Of a stretch of DNA of 64,000 nucleotides, positions 43,177 through 51,670 are shown one piece after another. The DNA comes from Paenibacillus sp. MSJ-34. Lineage in GTDB: Bacteria; Bacillota; Bacilli; Paenibacillales; Paenibacillaceae. Under the pieces are notes generated by a model. It did no database searches. It was given only the letters and a program-made list of their open reading frames with translations, and was not told the origin of the DNA. Numbering within the stretch: the first letter of the stretch is position 1; the number at the start of each line of letters is the position of its first letter. Both the position numbers and the translations under genes were made by a program. The DNA is taken from assembly GCF_018918005.1 (NCBI RefSeq), contig NZ_JAHLPR010000019.1, positions 1 to 64,000 on the forward strand. Direction: 5' to 3'.

Positions 43177-43212
43177 CGTAATTGCCTCCAATTAGTTCAA
43201 ATGAAATAGAAT

Positions 43213-43240
43213 AAACTTTTGAACAACCTCTTCAAAAACA
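43213..43240 (-). repeat. Dispersed GGTTGTTCAAAA dyad element, copy 2
   Basis: The minus strand reads TTTTTGAAGAGGTTGTTC followed by AAAAGTTT, directly after the T-box terminator and before the alaS ribosome binding site. TTTTTGAA and TTCAAAAG can pair across GAGGTTG. Confidence 0.5.
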
Positions 43241-43498
43241 AAAAATCGCCCCTAGTAACAGGGACGATCTCTAACATCGCGGTACCACCCTGGTTATCGC
43301 CCTTATGCAGCTCTTTGCGAGCGCATGCAGCGATCTCCTCGTATAGCCGTTAACGTCGGCCGGCCGGCGGATTTGCCCGCACTCCGAAATCAGCTTTCGG
43401 CCATCCTTCATGCAAAAACTCTCGCAGCCTGCGAACGCGAACCTAAGCGGCCGCGCACGCGGAGTTTTCTCTCTGGATCATGGTCTATGGCTTACTTC
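43240..43498 (-). ncRNA. T-box leader of alaS (alanine specifier)
   Basis: The antiterminator core AGGGTGGTACCGCG is at 43291-43278. A terminator follows: ATCGTCCCTGTT and AGGGGCGAT, with TTTTTTG. The upstream stem I region has an AGAGAG motif, and a specifier loop where GAAAGCTGATTTCGGAG aligns with the hisS leader; the specifier reads GCT (43394-43392), an alanine codon. Uncharged tRNA-Ala should allow read-through into alaS. Confidence 0.93.
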
Positions 43499-43531
43499 AT
43501 TTCATCATCGTTTTCATATTTTTTCATTTAC

Positions 43532-43560
43532 AGTATAGCTACCTCGCTTCATCCTGTCAA
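43532..43560 (-). promoter_or_regulatory. Sigma-A promoter of the alaS T-box transcript
   Basis: TTGACA (43560-43555) and TATACT (43537-43532) have a 17-base spacer on the minus strand. The -35 box overlaps the end of the upstream permease gene. Confidence 0.88.
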
Positions 43561-44624
43561 ATCGTCTTTCTCCGCACATAATAAGTAAATATATGCTGCA
43601 GGATGACTTTCATCGCCGCGAAGAACGGCACCGCCAAAATTAAGCCGATCACCCCGGCAATCTCCCCTCCGACGAGCAAGGCGAAAATAATGAGCAGAGG
43701 ATGCAGGTGAAGCGTGCGTCCGACCACTTGCGGCGAGATGACGTTGCTCTCGAGAATTTGGCAAATCATGTTCACCAGAGCGACGAGCAGCACCATCTTG
43801 AGCGAGATCGTCGACGCCATAATAATGGCCGGCGCCGCCCCGAGAAACGGGCCCAAATAAGGAATGATATTGCAAATCGCCACCACCGCGGCCAGCAGCA
43901 GCGGATAAGGCATGCCGATGATCCAATAGCCCAAATAGGCCAATATGCCGATAATGAAACAAACGATGAACTGGCCGCGGATATAGTTGCCGAGCGCTTC
44001 GTCGATATCTTTCAGCAGCATGACGGTATGTTTGCGATGCGATTTCGGAACGTATTTCAATGCGGTGCGTTCGAAGACGTCGAAATCCTTCAAAATATAA
44101 AAAATAAGGAATGGAATAATAAACGCGATAAACAGTACGTTCAGCGTCGCTCCGATATTGTTCATAAAGTCGGAGATGCTTTGGGCCAGCTTGTTCTCCA
44201 GTTGTACGGTCCATTTCATAATGCCCGTGCGCACGCCTTGCGGCAAAAACGATTGGTTCAAGTCGTCGACAATGCTTTGCGCGCGCATCGTCAATTCCGG
44301 AATATGTTCGTTCAATTCCTGCAGCTGCTTCATAAACATCGGAATTAAATTCATTATGATTACCGTCATCGTCGTCAAAAAAACCGCATAAATAAGCAGC
44401 ACCGCCATCGTGCGCGGCACCTTGCGGTCTTTGAGCAAACCGACGATCGGATTCAAGACGTAGGAAATGATCATCGCGATAATAAACGGAGCCAGCACCG
44501 CCTTCAAAAAATCGTAAACGCCGACGATGAGCGGTTTGATCAACAGCAGCATATATAAAATCAGCAAGCCTAGCAATGTATAAATGCCGTACGTAAACAG
44601 ACGGCTCTTCGTAAACCGTTCCAA
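43557..44624 (-). CDS. yrrI: AI-2E transporter family membrane protein (YrrI-like)
   Basis: This 355-aa polytopic protein has the AI-2E family pattern: IYTLLGLLILYMLLLIKPLI and FIIAMIISYVLNPIVGLLKDRKVPR near the N-terminus, a hydrophilic helical middle (about 85-150), then GYWIIGMPYPLLLAAVVAICNIIPYLGPFLGAAPA and ISPQVVGRTLHLHPLLIIFALLVGGEIAGVIG. It corresponds by position to yrrI, which precedes alaS in B. subtilis. The substrate is unknown. A reading frame of similar extent (43549-44637) overlaps in another register and is rejected. A terminator precedes it. Confidence 0.9.
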   Translation of the reverse strand: MERFTKSRLFTYGIYTLLGLLILYMLLLIKPLIVGVYDFLKAVLAPFIIAMIISYVLNPIVGLLKDRKVPRTMAVLLIYAVFLTTMTVIIMNLIPMFMKQLQELNEHIPELTMRAQSIVDDLNQSFLPQGVRTGIMKWTVQLENKLAQSISDFMNNIGATLNVLFIAFIIPFLIFYILKDFDVFERTALKYVPKSHRKHTVMLLKDIDEALGNYIRGQFIVCFIIGILAYLGYWIIGMPYPLLLAAVVAICNIIPYLGPFLGAAPAIIMASTISLKMVLLVALVNMICQILESNVISPQVVGRTLHLHPLLIIFALLVGGEIAGVIGLILAVPFFAAMKVILQHIFTYYVRRKTI

Positions 44625-44693
44625 TGCCGTTCACCACCGTTCGTCACTTGAGCTCTACTCTAAAGTATATGTACAAGGGTACGAATTTACACG

Positions 44694-44752
44694 GCAAAAA
44701 AAACGCCCCTTCAACCGGAACCTCGCACAGGTTGCGGCGAAAGAGCGTTGGA
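44694..44752 (-). terminator. Terminator of the yrrD/zinc-ribbon genes
   Basis: On the minus strand an imperfect stem pairs AACGCTCTTTCGCC... bases with GAAGGGGCGTT, with inner pairs GCAACC/GGTT, followed by an eight-base T run (TTTTTTTTG). Confidence 0.7.
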
Positions 44753-44775
44753 AACGGCGGTCGCGTCCATTTCGC

Positions 44776-44988
44776 TTACGTCGACAAATGTATATGGGAC
44801 ACGTCCTGCGGCAATTCCTCGCTGAAGAACAAGTCGTCAAGCGAGCTGAGCGTACCGTCTTCTTCCACTTGAAAGACGGACATCTTTTCCCCGTTCACCG
44901 TCAATTCGATAAAGCAGCCCCAACAATAAAACTGGTGGGAGCCGATTTTGCCGATGTCTTTGGAATTGCAATTTGGGCACCTCAACAT
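44776..44988 (-). CDS. Small zinc-ribbon-like protein (70 aa)
   Basis: This 70-aa protein starts MLRCPNCNSKDIGKIGSH and continues QFYCWGCFIEL, giving two CxxC pairs 18 residues apart that should bind zinc. The C-terminal part is acidic (VEEDGTLSSLDDLFFSEE). The start at 44988 follows AGGTGG at 8 bases, within 12 bases of the yrrD stop, so the two are probably co-transcribed. The precise family is not recognised; a nucleic-acid-binding or regulatory role is only a guess. Confidence 0.8.
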   Translation of the reverse strand: MLRCPNCNSKDIGKIGSHQFYCWGCFIELTVNGEKMSVFQVEEDGTLSSLDDLFFSEELPQDVSHIHLST

Positions 44989-45000
44989 ATAAAATTCCAC

Positions 45001-45522
45001 CTATCCGTTAACAAGAGTAATGATTTTCTCCAGATGCTGCTCGCAATGCTCCGGAACGATAACCGCATCTTGCCCAATCTTCATATCGGCGGAATAACGC
45101 AGCCATCTTCTTCCTTCCATGAGATCTGAAATAAAACCATCCGAAATTTCCAATCCTATCATTGTATTACCCATTTTGGGATCAAAGTAAACGTCCGTTA
45201 CGCTCCCCAACCGCGTTCCGTTCGCGGTCACAACCGGAAGGTCCCTGACTTTTCCGTTTCCGTTCAAAAATGTATGTTGTATATCGACAGCTTCCGTCTG
45301 GCGGACAGCCTGTTTATTGACAATCATTACGGCATCTTCGCCGTAAGCAATTACGTCATTCCACAATACCGTCTTGACTGTTGAGGAAAATAACCGTTTA
45401 CCTTCAAGTTCGAGACCTTGGATCTCCCAAGTTTCCGTCAACAAAAAATCTTTCACTTTACCGACCTGCTTACCCTTCTCCACTTCCAAGACGGATAAAC
45501 CGATCATTTCCTGTAATCTCAC
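45001..45522 (-). CDS. yrrD: PRC-barrel domain protein (YrrD-like)
   Basis: This 173-aa protein (GTG start, AGGAGG 12 bases upstream) has two PRC-barrel-like repeats: MIGLSVLEVEKGKQVGKVKDFLLTETWEIQGLELEG near the N-terminus and DLPVVTANGTRLGSVTDVYFDPKMGNTMIGLEIS in the second half. PRC barrels occur in RimM and photosystem H subunits; this stand-alone double form is YrrD-like, of unknown function. In B. subtilis yrrD sits between mnmA/recD2 and alaS; here recD2 and yrrB are missing and the desulfurase lies upstream. Confidence 0.87.
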   Translation of the reverse strand: MRLQEMIGLSVLEVEKGKQVGKVKDFLLTETWEIQGLELEGKRLFSSTVKTVLWNDVIAYGEDAVMIVNKQAVRQTEAVDIQHTFLNGNGKVRDLPVVTANGTRLGSVTDVYFDPKMGNTMIGLEISDGFISDLMEGRRWLRYSADMKIGQDAVIVPEHCEQHLEKIITLVNG

Positions 45523-45647
45523 GGCGTTAGGGCGCCTCCTCGTTCGGTTTGTAGATTGATCTTATACGCATATCGTTTTCATGCTGTACGACCTTGTCAC
45601 CGACGTGTTCGTCAATTCATCCCCCCTTCTCTTTTCGAAAAAAAGCC

Positions 45648-46799
45648 CTAATTTTTTTTACGTATCCGTTCTACAATGGTTGCAATTTTTTGGGCGGCGA
45701 TTTCCACGTCTTTCATAGTATTGCCCAAACCGAAACTAAATCGTACCGCCGAACGCAACACCGGCTCCGGAAGCTTCATCGCGACAAGCACATGCGAAAC
45801 TTCCAGCGATCCGGACGTGCATGCGGAGCCGCTCGAAGCCGCAATCCCCTCCATGTCCAAATTCATCAGCATCGTTTCCGTCGGAACGTCCGGGAAGCTG
45901 ACGTTTAAGATATGCGGCAAATGCTCGGTGGGATGACCGTTTACGACGACCCGGTCGGCGCCTAGTGACTCACGCAGCAACCGAAGCATCGCTTCGCGCA
46001 GTTCCGTAAGATGCCGCGCATGTTCCGCAATATTCGAAGCGACAAGCTGTACTGCCTTGGCAAACCCGATAATGCCGGCAATATTCTCGGTGCCGGCTCG
46101 ACGTTTGCGCTCCTGCAGCCCGCCGAACAGCAGCGGGTCGATGTTGGCGCGGCGCGAAACGTAAAGCGCGCCTACGCCTTGTGGTCCGTTTATTTTATGG
46201 GATGAAAAACTCATGAGGTCTACGGGAAGCTCGTCTAAATCGAGCCGCGTCATGCCGAGCGCTTGAACGGCGTCGACATGGAACAAAATGCCGCGCGCCC
46301 GCGCCAGCTCTCCGATCGGTTCGATCGGTTGCAGCGTGCCGACTTCGTTGTTCCCGTACATGATACTGATCAGGAACGTATCCGGGCGAATGGCGGCTTC
46401 GATTTCGTTAACGTCCACTTGTCCGGTGGAATCGACCGAAACGAAGCTGACTTCGTACCCCATTCGTTCCAATTGATTGCATGTGTGCAATACGGCGTGA
46501 TGCTCGACAGAGGAAGTAATGATATGTTTTTTGATGCCCCTCATGGCGGATGCCGCTCCGAACAGCGCCGTATTGTCGCTTTCGGTGCCTCCGCCGGTAA
46601 ATACGAGTTCGTTAGATTGACAATGCAGTTGTTGTGCGATTTGATCCCGCGCTTCGCTGAGAGCCCGCTTGGCAGCGCGACCGAACGAATGCACGCTCGA
46701 AGCGTTTCCGTAATGATCGCGCATATAGGCGAGCATCGCTTCGATCACTTCGGGATGCATCGGGGTTGAAGCGGAATGGTCTAAATATATGGGTGCCAT
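45648..46799 (-). CDS. yrvO: Cysteine desulfurase (YrvO/IscS-like)
   Basis: This 383-aa class V aminotransferase-fold enzyme starts MAPIYLDHSASTPMHPEV. It has the PLP Lys in MSFSSHKINGPQGVGALYV (about 200-218) and the catalytic Cys in ASSGSACTSGSLEVSH (about 320-335). It takes sulfur from cysteine. In B. subtilis YrvO hands sulfur to MnmA for 2-thiouridine in tRNA (known); mnmA lies 730 bases away on the other strand here. cymR is upstream on the same strand, separated by a 68-base gap containing a GGTC/GACC dyad. Confidence 0.95.
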   Translation of the reverse strand: MAPIYLDHSASTPMHPEVIEAMLAYMRDHYGNASSVHSFGRAAKRALSEARDQIAQQLHCQSNELVFTGGGTESDNTALFGAASAMRGIKKHIITSSVEHHAVLHTCNQLERMGYEVSFVSVDSTGQVDVNEIEAAIRPDTFLISIMYGNNEVGTLQPIEPIGELARARGILFHVDAVQALGMTRLDLDELPVDLMSFSSHKINGPQGVGALYVSRRANIDPLLFGGLQERKRRAGTENIAGIIGFAKAVQLVASNIAEHARHLTELREAMLRLLRESLGADRVVVNGHPTEHLPHILNVSFPDVPTETMLMNLDMEGIAASSGSACTSGSLEVSHVLVAMKLPEPVLRSAVRFSFGLGNTMKDVEIAAQKIATIVERIRKKN

Positions 46800-46832
46800 C
46801 CAAGTTGTTCTCCTACTCCTAAATATAAGTAC

Positions 46833-46868
46833 AAAAAGGTCAAAAGGGGGCTTCTTGAACGACCTTTC
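46833..46868 (-). repeat. Dispersed GGTTGTTCAAAA-like dyad element, copy 3
   Basis: Between cymR and the desulfurase the minus strand reads AAAGGTCGTTCAAGAAG, then CCCCCTTTTGACCTTT. AAAGGTC and GACCTTT form perfect arms and TTCAAGAAG/CTTTTGA extend the dyad. It overlaps the last bases of cymR. Confidence 0.5.
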
Positions 46869-47287
46869 TAAATATAGAACATATAACTGTCCTGGACGCC
46901 TTCGTCCTTATAAGCGATTAAATCGGCCAATGTCGTCGAATCGAGCACTTGGGCGATTCCGTCGCGAATGCGCAGCCATAAATCCCGTTTGGCCGGATCG
47001 TCTTCTTCCGTGAAATCGACCGGTGAAATGGGGCCTTCCAACACGCGAATGACATCGCCCGCGGTAATCTGCTCCGCTTCTTTCGCCAGCGTGTATCCCC
47101 CGTACGCCCCCCGCACGCTCTTCACGAGTCCGGCGTTGCGCAGCGGAGCTACAAGCTGCTCCAAGTAATGTTCGGATAACTGGTTTTTCTCGGCAATGCT
47201 TTTTAAAGAAATCGGCCCTTCGCCGAATTTGGCGGCTAATTCCATCATAATAGTCAGGCCGTAACGGCCCTTCGTCGATATTTTCAA
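46868..47287 (-). CDS. cymR: Rrf2 family regulator (CymR, cysteine metabolism)
   Basis: This 139-aa protein starts MKISTKGRYGLTIMMELAAKFGEG at a TTG codon (47287) behind GAGGTG. The winged helix has SLKSIAEKNQLSEHYLEQLVAPLRNAGLVKSVRGAYGGY. It contains no Cys, so it cannot hold the iron-sulfur cluster of IscR/NsrR, which supports the CymR assignment. CymR represses sulfur uptake genes together with CysK when cysteine is abundant (known in B. subtilis). It is placed with the desulfurase, as in Bacillus, and divergent from mnmA. Confidence 0.9.
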   Translation of the reverse strand: MKISTKGRYGLTIMMELAAKFGEGPISLKSIAEKNQLSEHYLEQLVAPLRNAGLVKSVRGAYGGYTLAKEAEQITAGDVIRVLEGPISPVDFTEEDDPAKRDLWLRIRDGIAQVLDSTTLADLIAYKDEGVQDSYMFYI

Positions 47288-47384
47288 AAAAAGGCACCTC
47301 TTTCATGATTTTGAAACTATGTATTCCGATTATACACCTATGATTAATGTTAACATATTTATCTCTTGTATGGGCAAAAAATCG

Positions 47385-47413
47385 TTGACATATTCATGAA
47401 AAAATTTTAGTAT
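47385..47413 (+). promoter_or_regulatory. Sigma-A promoter of mnmA
   Basis: TTGACA (47385-47390) and TAGTAT (47408-47413) are 17 bases apart. A TATC/GATA dyad lies just downstream. The 230-base cymR-mnmA gap also has TATAAT on the minus strand at 47334-47329 for cymR. Confidence 0.75.
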
Positions 47414-47514
47414 CTTTCGATACGAAATGATGCTTTTTAACATATCAGACGAACGTAATTCGTAAGAAGTTGCATGTTGTGATAAAATATGATTTAGTTT
47501 TTACACTTTCTTAG

Positions 47515-48657
<1,143 letters not shown>

Positions 48658-48678
48658 AGAGGAAAGGAGTCGAACCAC

Positions 48679-49425
48679 ATGGTCGTATTAAAATCCCCCG
48701 CCGAAATCGAACAAATGAAAAAAGCGGGGCAGATCGTGGCGGCATGCCATCGCGAAATCGCTAAAATGATCAAGCCGGGCGTTTCGACCTTGGAAATTAA
48801 CGATATGGTTGCCGGCCTCATTACGCAATTGGGCGGGAAACAATTTACGAAAGGCTATAAAGGCTATCCCAGCGAGACTTGCGCATCCGTTAACGATGTG
48901 ATCGCCCACGGGTTCCCGGACAAAAAACCGCTCCAAGACGGCGATATCGTTACGATCGACGTTGTCGTCGAAGCGGACGGCTGGTTCGGCGATTCCGGCT
49001 GGACCTATCTGGTCGGAAACGTATCCGACGAAGCGCGCCGCTTGGTGGAAGTGACGAAGGAATGTTTGTATTTGGGCATTGAACAAGCGGTGCCGGGCAA
49101 TCGGATCGGCGACGTCATGCATGCGGTGCAGCAGCATGCGGAGAAGAACGGCTATTCCGTCGTTCGCGACTTGCTTGCACACGGCGTGGGCCGGTCGTTG
49201 CACGAAGAACCGAACATGGTGCACGTCGGGAAGCCGGGCAGAGGCTTCCGGTTGAAGGAAGGCATGGTCTTTACGATCGAACCGATGATCAATCAAGGAA
49301 CCTACGATATCTTTATCGACGACGACGGCTGGACGGCAAGAACGTTTGACGGCAAATTGTCGGCGCAGTTCGAGCATACGATCGCCATTACGCAAGACGG
49401 CCCGGTCATCTTAACGGCGCAATAA
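48679..49425 (+). CDS. map: Methionine aminopeptidase type I (Map)
   Basis: This 248-aa enzyme is of standard length and has CASVNDVIAHGFPDKKPLQDGDIVTIDV, where the His and first metal Asp lie, followed by DSGWTY (second Asp), LAHGVGRSLHEEPNM (His ligands), TIEPM (Glu) and AQFEHTIAIT (Glu). All five metal ligands are present. It removes the initiator Met from new proteins. It lies 21 bases after mnmA with site AGGAAAGGAG, so they are co-transcribed. A ribosomal-operon copy is usual in Firmicutes, so this may be a second paralogue (inference). Confidence 0.95.
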   Translation: MVVLKSPAEIEQMKKAGQIVAACHREIAKMIKPGVSTLEINDMVAGLITQLGGKQFTKGYKGYPSETCASVNDVIAHGFPDKKPLQDGDIVTIDVVVEADGWFGDSGWTYLVGNVSDEARRLVEVTKECLYLGIEQAVPGNRIGDVMHAVQQHAEKNGYSVVRDLLAHGVGRSLHEEPNMVHVGKPGRGFRLKEGMVFTIEPMINQGTYDIFIDDDGWTARTFDGKLSAQFEHTIAITQDGPVILTAQ

Positions 49426-49465
49426 CGAATCTGCCTCTATTCTGAACATATAATTGGGTGATCGG

Positions 49466-50695
49466 ATGAAACTATTCAAGTTAAACGGCTTCCCTCGGGA
49501 AGCCGGCGTTTTTATTTTTGCAAGTTTTGTCAACGCGCTGGGCAGCGCTTTTATGTGGCCGTTGACTACGCTTTATGTATACACCTTTTTCGAACGGCCG
49601 CTGGCCGACGCCGGCTTCGTCCTCCTCCTTTACTCGCTTGCGGGCATTATAGGGCAATTGCTGGGAGGGATGCTGTACCATCGTTTGGGCGTGAAAAAGC
49701 TCATCGTCGGCGCGCTCGCGCTGGCGGCGGCGATGCAATTCTCGCTCATGCTGACGGATCGGTTCGCCGTCTATGCGATCATTATGACGGCGCTAGGACT
49801 GTTCAGCTCCGCCTCGATGCCGGCGATCCAGGCGTTTATCGCTTTCCGTTGGCCGGGCAGCAGCCGCGAGATGTTCAACGCCACCTATGTCGGCAACAAT
49901 ATCGGCGTTGCAATCGGCACGGCGCTCGGCGGCTTGGTTGCCAACTATTCCTTCCAACTCACATTCATGCTGAACGGAACGACATCGGTCTTATTCGCCG
50001 CCTTTTTCTATTTTTTCCTGCGGACGATGAAGACGGATCAGTTGCCGGACAAATCGGCCAGAGGACTGCGGTCGGGACGAGCCGTCCGCGCTTTTCGACT
50101 GCTCATTCCCTACAAGCTTTATCTGTTTGTCGGGCTCGGCAGTCTGTTCGTTTGGTTTTCAAACTCCATGTGGGGAACGGGAGTCGCGCCGTTTTTGTAT
50201 GACGAAGGGATGGATCTTTCCGCGTACAGCTTGCTGTGGACGATCAACGGCGTACTGATTTTCGTCGGCCAGCCTGTCATTATGTTAATCAAAAAATTTG
50301 CGGCCCGAAGCTTGACTTCCCAATTGACGGCGAGCGCCGTGTTTTATTTGCTCGGCTTTATGATTATTTTGGCCAATCATAGCTATGTCTTCATCGTGCT
50401 GGGCATGATCGTTACCACCTTCGGCGAAATGCTGATCGGCCCGACGGTTCCCGCCTTTATTACCGAGAATGCCGGCGGCGATTCTCCGTTCTATCTCGGC
50501 ATCACGGGCGGCATCGGCAGCGTCGGCCGCGTGCTCGGACCTTATATTCTTGGCATCATGTACGATTCGGGAGGCATGACGCAGGTCAGTTATGTCGCCG
50601 TGATCGGCTCAGCCGTCGCGGTCGCCTTTTTCATAATGCACGCTTCATTCCATCGCGCCAAGCGTTCCGCCGCCTCGGTTACGCTGGACCGGTAA
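49466..50695 (+). CDS. Major facilitator superfamily transporter
   Basis: This 409-aa protein has twelve predicted membrane helices. MFS features include the loop YHRLGVKKLIVGALALAAAMQ between helices 2 and 3 (GxLxxRxGxKK-like pattern) and the Pro/Gly-rich helix 4-5 region. A central basic loop (TDQLPDKSARGLRSGRAVR) separates the two halves. It resembles drug/metabolite exporters, but no substrate can be given. The start is ATG 49466, behind GGGTGATCGG; a TTG at 49454 is less likely. It is 40 bases after map and convergent with the fluC pair, only 6 bases away. Confidence 0.9.
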   Translation: MKLFKLNGFPREAGVFIFASFVNALGSAFMWPLTTLYVYTFFERPLADAGFVLLLYSLAGIIGQLLGGMLYHRLGVKKLIVGALALAAAMQFSLMLTDRFAVYAIIMTALGLFSSASMPAIQAFIAFRWPGSSREMFNATYVGNNIGVAIGTALGGLVANYSFQLTFMLNGTTSVLFAAFFYFFLRTMKTDQLPDKSARGLRSGRAVRAFRLLIPYKLYLFVGLGSLFVWFSNSMWGTGVAPFLYDEGMDLSAYSLLWTINGVLIFVGQPVIMLIKKFAARSLTSQLTASAVFYLLGFMIILANHSYVFIVLGMIVTTFGEMLIGPTVPAFITENAGGDSPFYLGITGGIGSVGRVLGPYILGIMYDSGGMTQVSYVAVIGSAVAVAFFIMHASFHRAKRSAASVTLDR

Positions 50696-50701
50696 GGGGG
50701 C

Positions 50702-51055
50702 TTACCGCGATACAACGATGCCGAACCAGGCAAATGCGGCGCAAACCGCAACGGAGCCGACAATATATGCGGCGGCATGGAAATACCGCTTCGATTCCAA
50801 CAATTGCAACGTTTCATAACCGAAAGTGGAAAATGTCGTAAAAGAACCGCAAAAGCCGATGCCCGCCAGCGCATAAACCCAATCGTGAACGCTTGGTCCG
50901 GCGCCTGACAAGCAACCGAGCGCAAACGAGCCGGCGACGTTCACGAGCCACGTTCCCCAAGGAAACGGGGAATGCGCCCGGGACGCGACCCATTGCCCGA
51001 TCCAGAATCGGGCAATCGCGCCGCAGACGCCGCCCAAACCTACCAACCATATCAT
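50702..51055 (-). CDS. fluC: Fluoride efflux channel subunit (FluC/CrcB), second gene
   Basis: This 117-aa protein has four membrane helices. Family marks are GGVCGAIARFWIGQW, TWLVNVAGSFALG (with the pore Asn) and GFCGSFTTFSTFGYETLQL (the Phe box). The start at 51055 follows AAGGGGAG and overlaps the stop of the first fluC gene by 4 bases (ATGA). Tandem fluC genes in Firmicutes encode two subunits that pair as an antiparallel dimer to export fluoride (known). The positive-inside balance of the two differs, fitting opposite orientations. Confidence 0.94.
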   Translation of the reverse strand: MIWLVGLGGVCGAIARFWIGQWVASRAHSPFPWGTWLVNVAGSFALGCLSGAGPSVHDWVYALAGIGFCGSFTTFSTFGYETLQLLESKRYFHAAAYIVGSVAVCAAFAWFGIVVSR

Positions 51056-51471
51056 TCGTGGTCTCCCCTTTCCGCGGATGCGGGCCGTTTCCAGGCTTGT
51101 CCCGCCCGGCCCAATACAATGCCCGCGCCGGCCAGCAACAGGCCGCAAACGACGCTGCCGAGCGAATAAAGCAAAGCGAGACCCGGCTGCCCGCGCTCAA
51201 ACAGCCGCACCGTTTCGACGGAAAAGGCGGAGAATGTCGTAAACGCTCCCGTAAACCCGGTTCCGACGAATAGCCGCAGTCCGGGCGCAACGGGCAGACG
51301 CTCCGACGTAACCGTAAAAAACCAGCCGAGAAACAAACAGCCGAAGAGATTGATCGCAAAAGTCGTTCCCGGAAACTTCCCCGCCTCCGTTACAAAGGCG
51401 AGTCCTATCAAATAACGGGCCAAAGCCCCGAATCCGCCTCCGATTCCGACGGCGGCCATTTTCTTTATCAT
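51052..51471 (-). CDS. fluC: Fluoride efflux channel subunit (FluC/CrcB), first gene
   Basis: This 139-aa protein has four membrane helices, with GIGGGFGALARYLIG, TTFAINLFGCLFLGWF and GFTGAFTTFSAFSVETVRL, the canonical FluC motifs. It is longer than its partner because of a charged C-terminal tail (QAWKRPASAERGDHE). The two genes overlap by 4 bases and should be made in equal amounts. No fluoride riboswitch consensus was recognised in the 200 bases upstream. The ribosome binding site is GGAGAG. Confidence 0.94.
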   Translation of the reverse strand: MIKKMAAVGIGGGFGALARYLIGLAFVTEAGKFPGTTFAINLFGCLFLGWFFTVTSERLPVAPGLRLFVGTGFTGAFTTFSAFSVETVRLFERGQPGLALLYSLGSVVCGLLLAGAGIVLGRAGQAWKRPASAERGDHE

Positions 51472-51670
51472 GACGCTCTCTCCTGTCCATATGATGGCTG
51501 TTTCTCATTTTATCATATCTTGTTGGACACGCGCAGAGACGTAAAGCGCCTTTTTGGAATAGCTCCAAAATGTGGAGTTGATTTGTGGGTATAGCGACTT
51601 TTGCGTATACTACCGGTAAAAACTACCGTTAATTTCTTCCACATCGACAGCCTAGAATAAGTCCCATATA

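Noticed and set aside
43549-44637. Minus-strand frame nearly co-extensive with yrrI
   Set aside because: The translation is rich in Arg, His and Asp without helices, while the neighbouring register gives a clear AI-2E-family membrane protein.
50696-50701. Terminator between the MFS gene and the fluC pair
   Set aside because: A short GGTAAG/CTTACC match spans the two stop codons but has no T run on either strand.
51472-51670. Fluoride riboswitch in front of fluC
   Set aside because: No GGCGATG-type opening or pseudoknot pattern of the crcB motif is visible on the minus strand.
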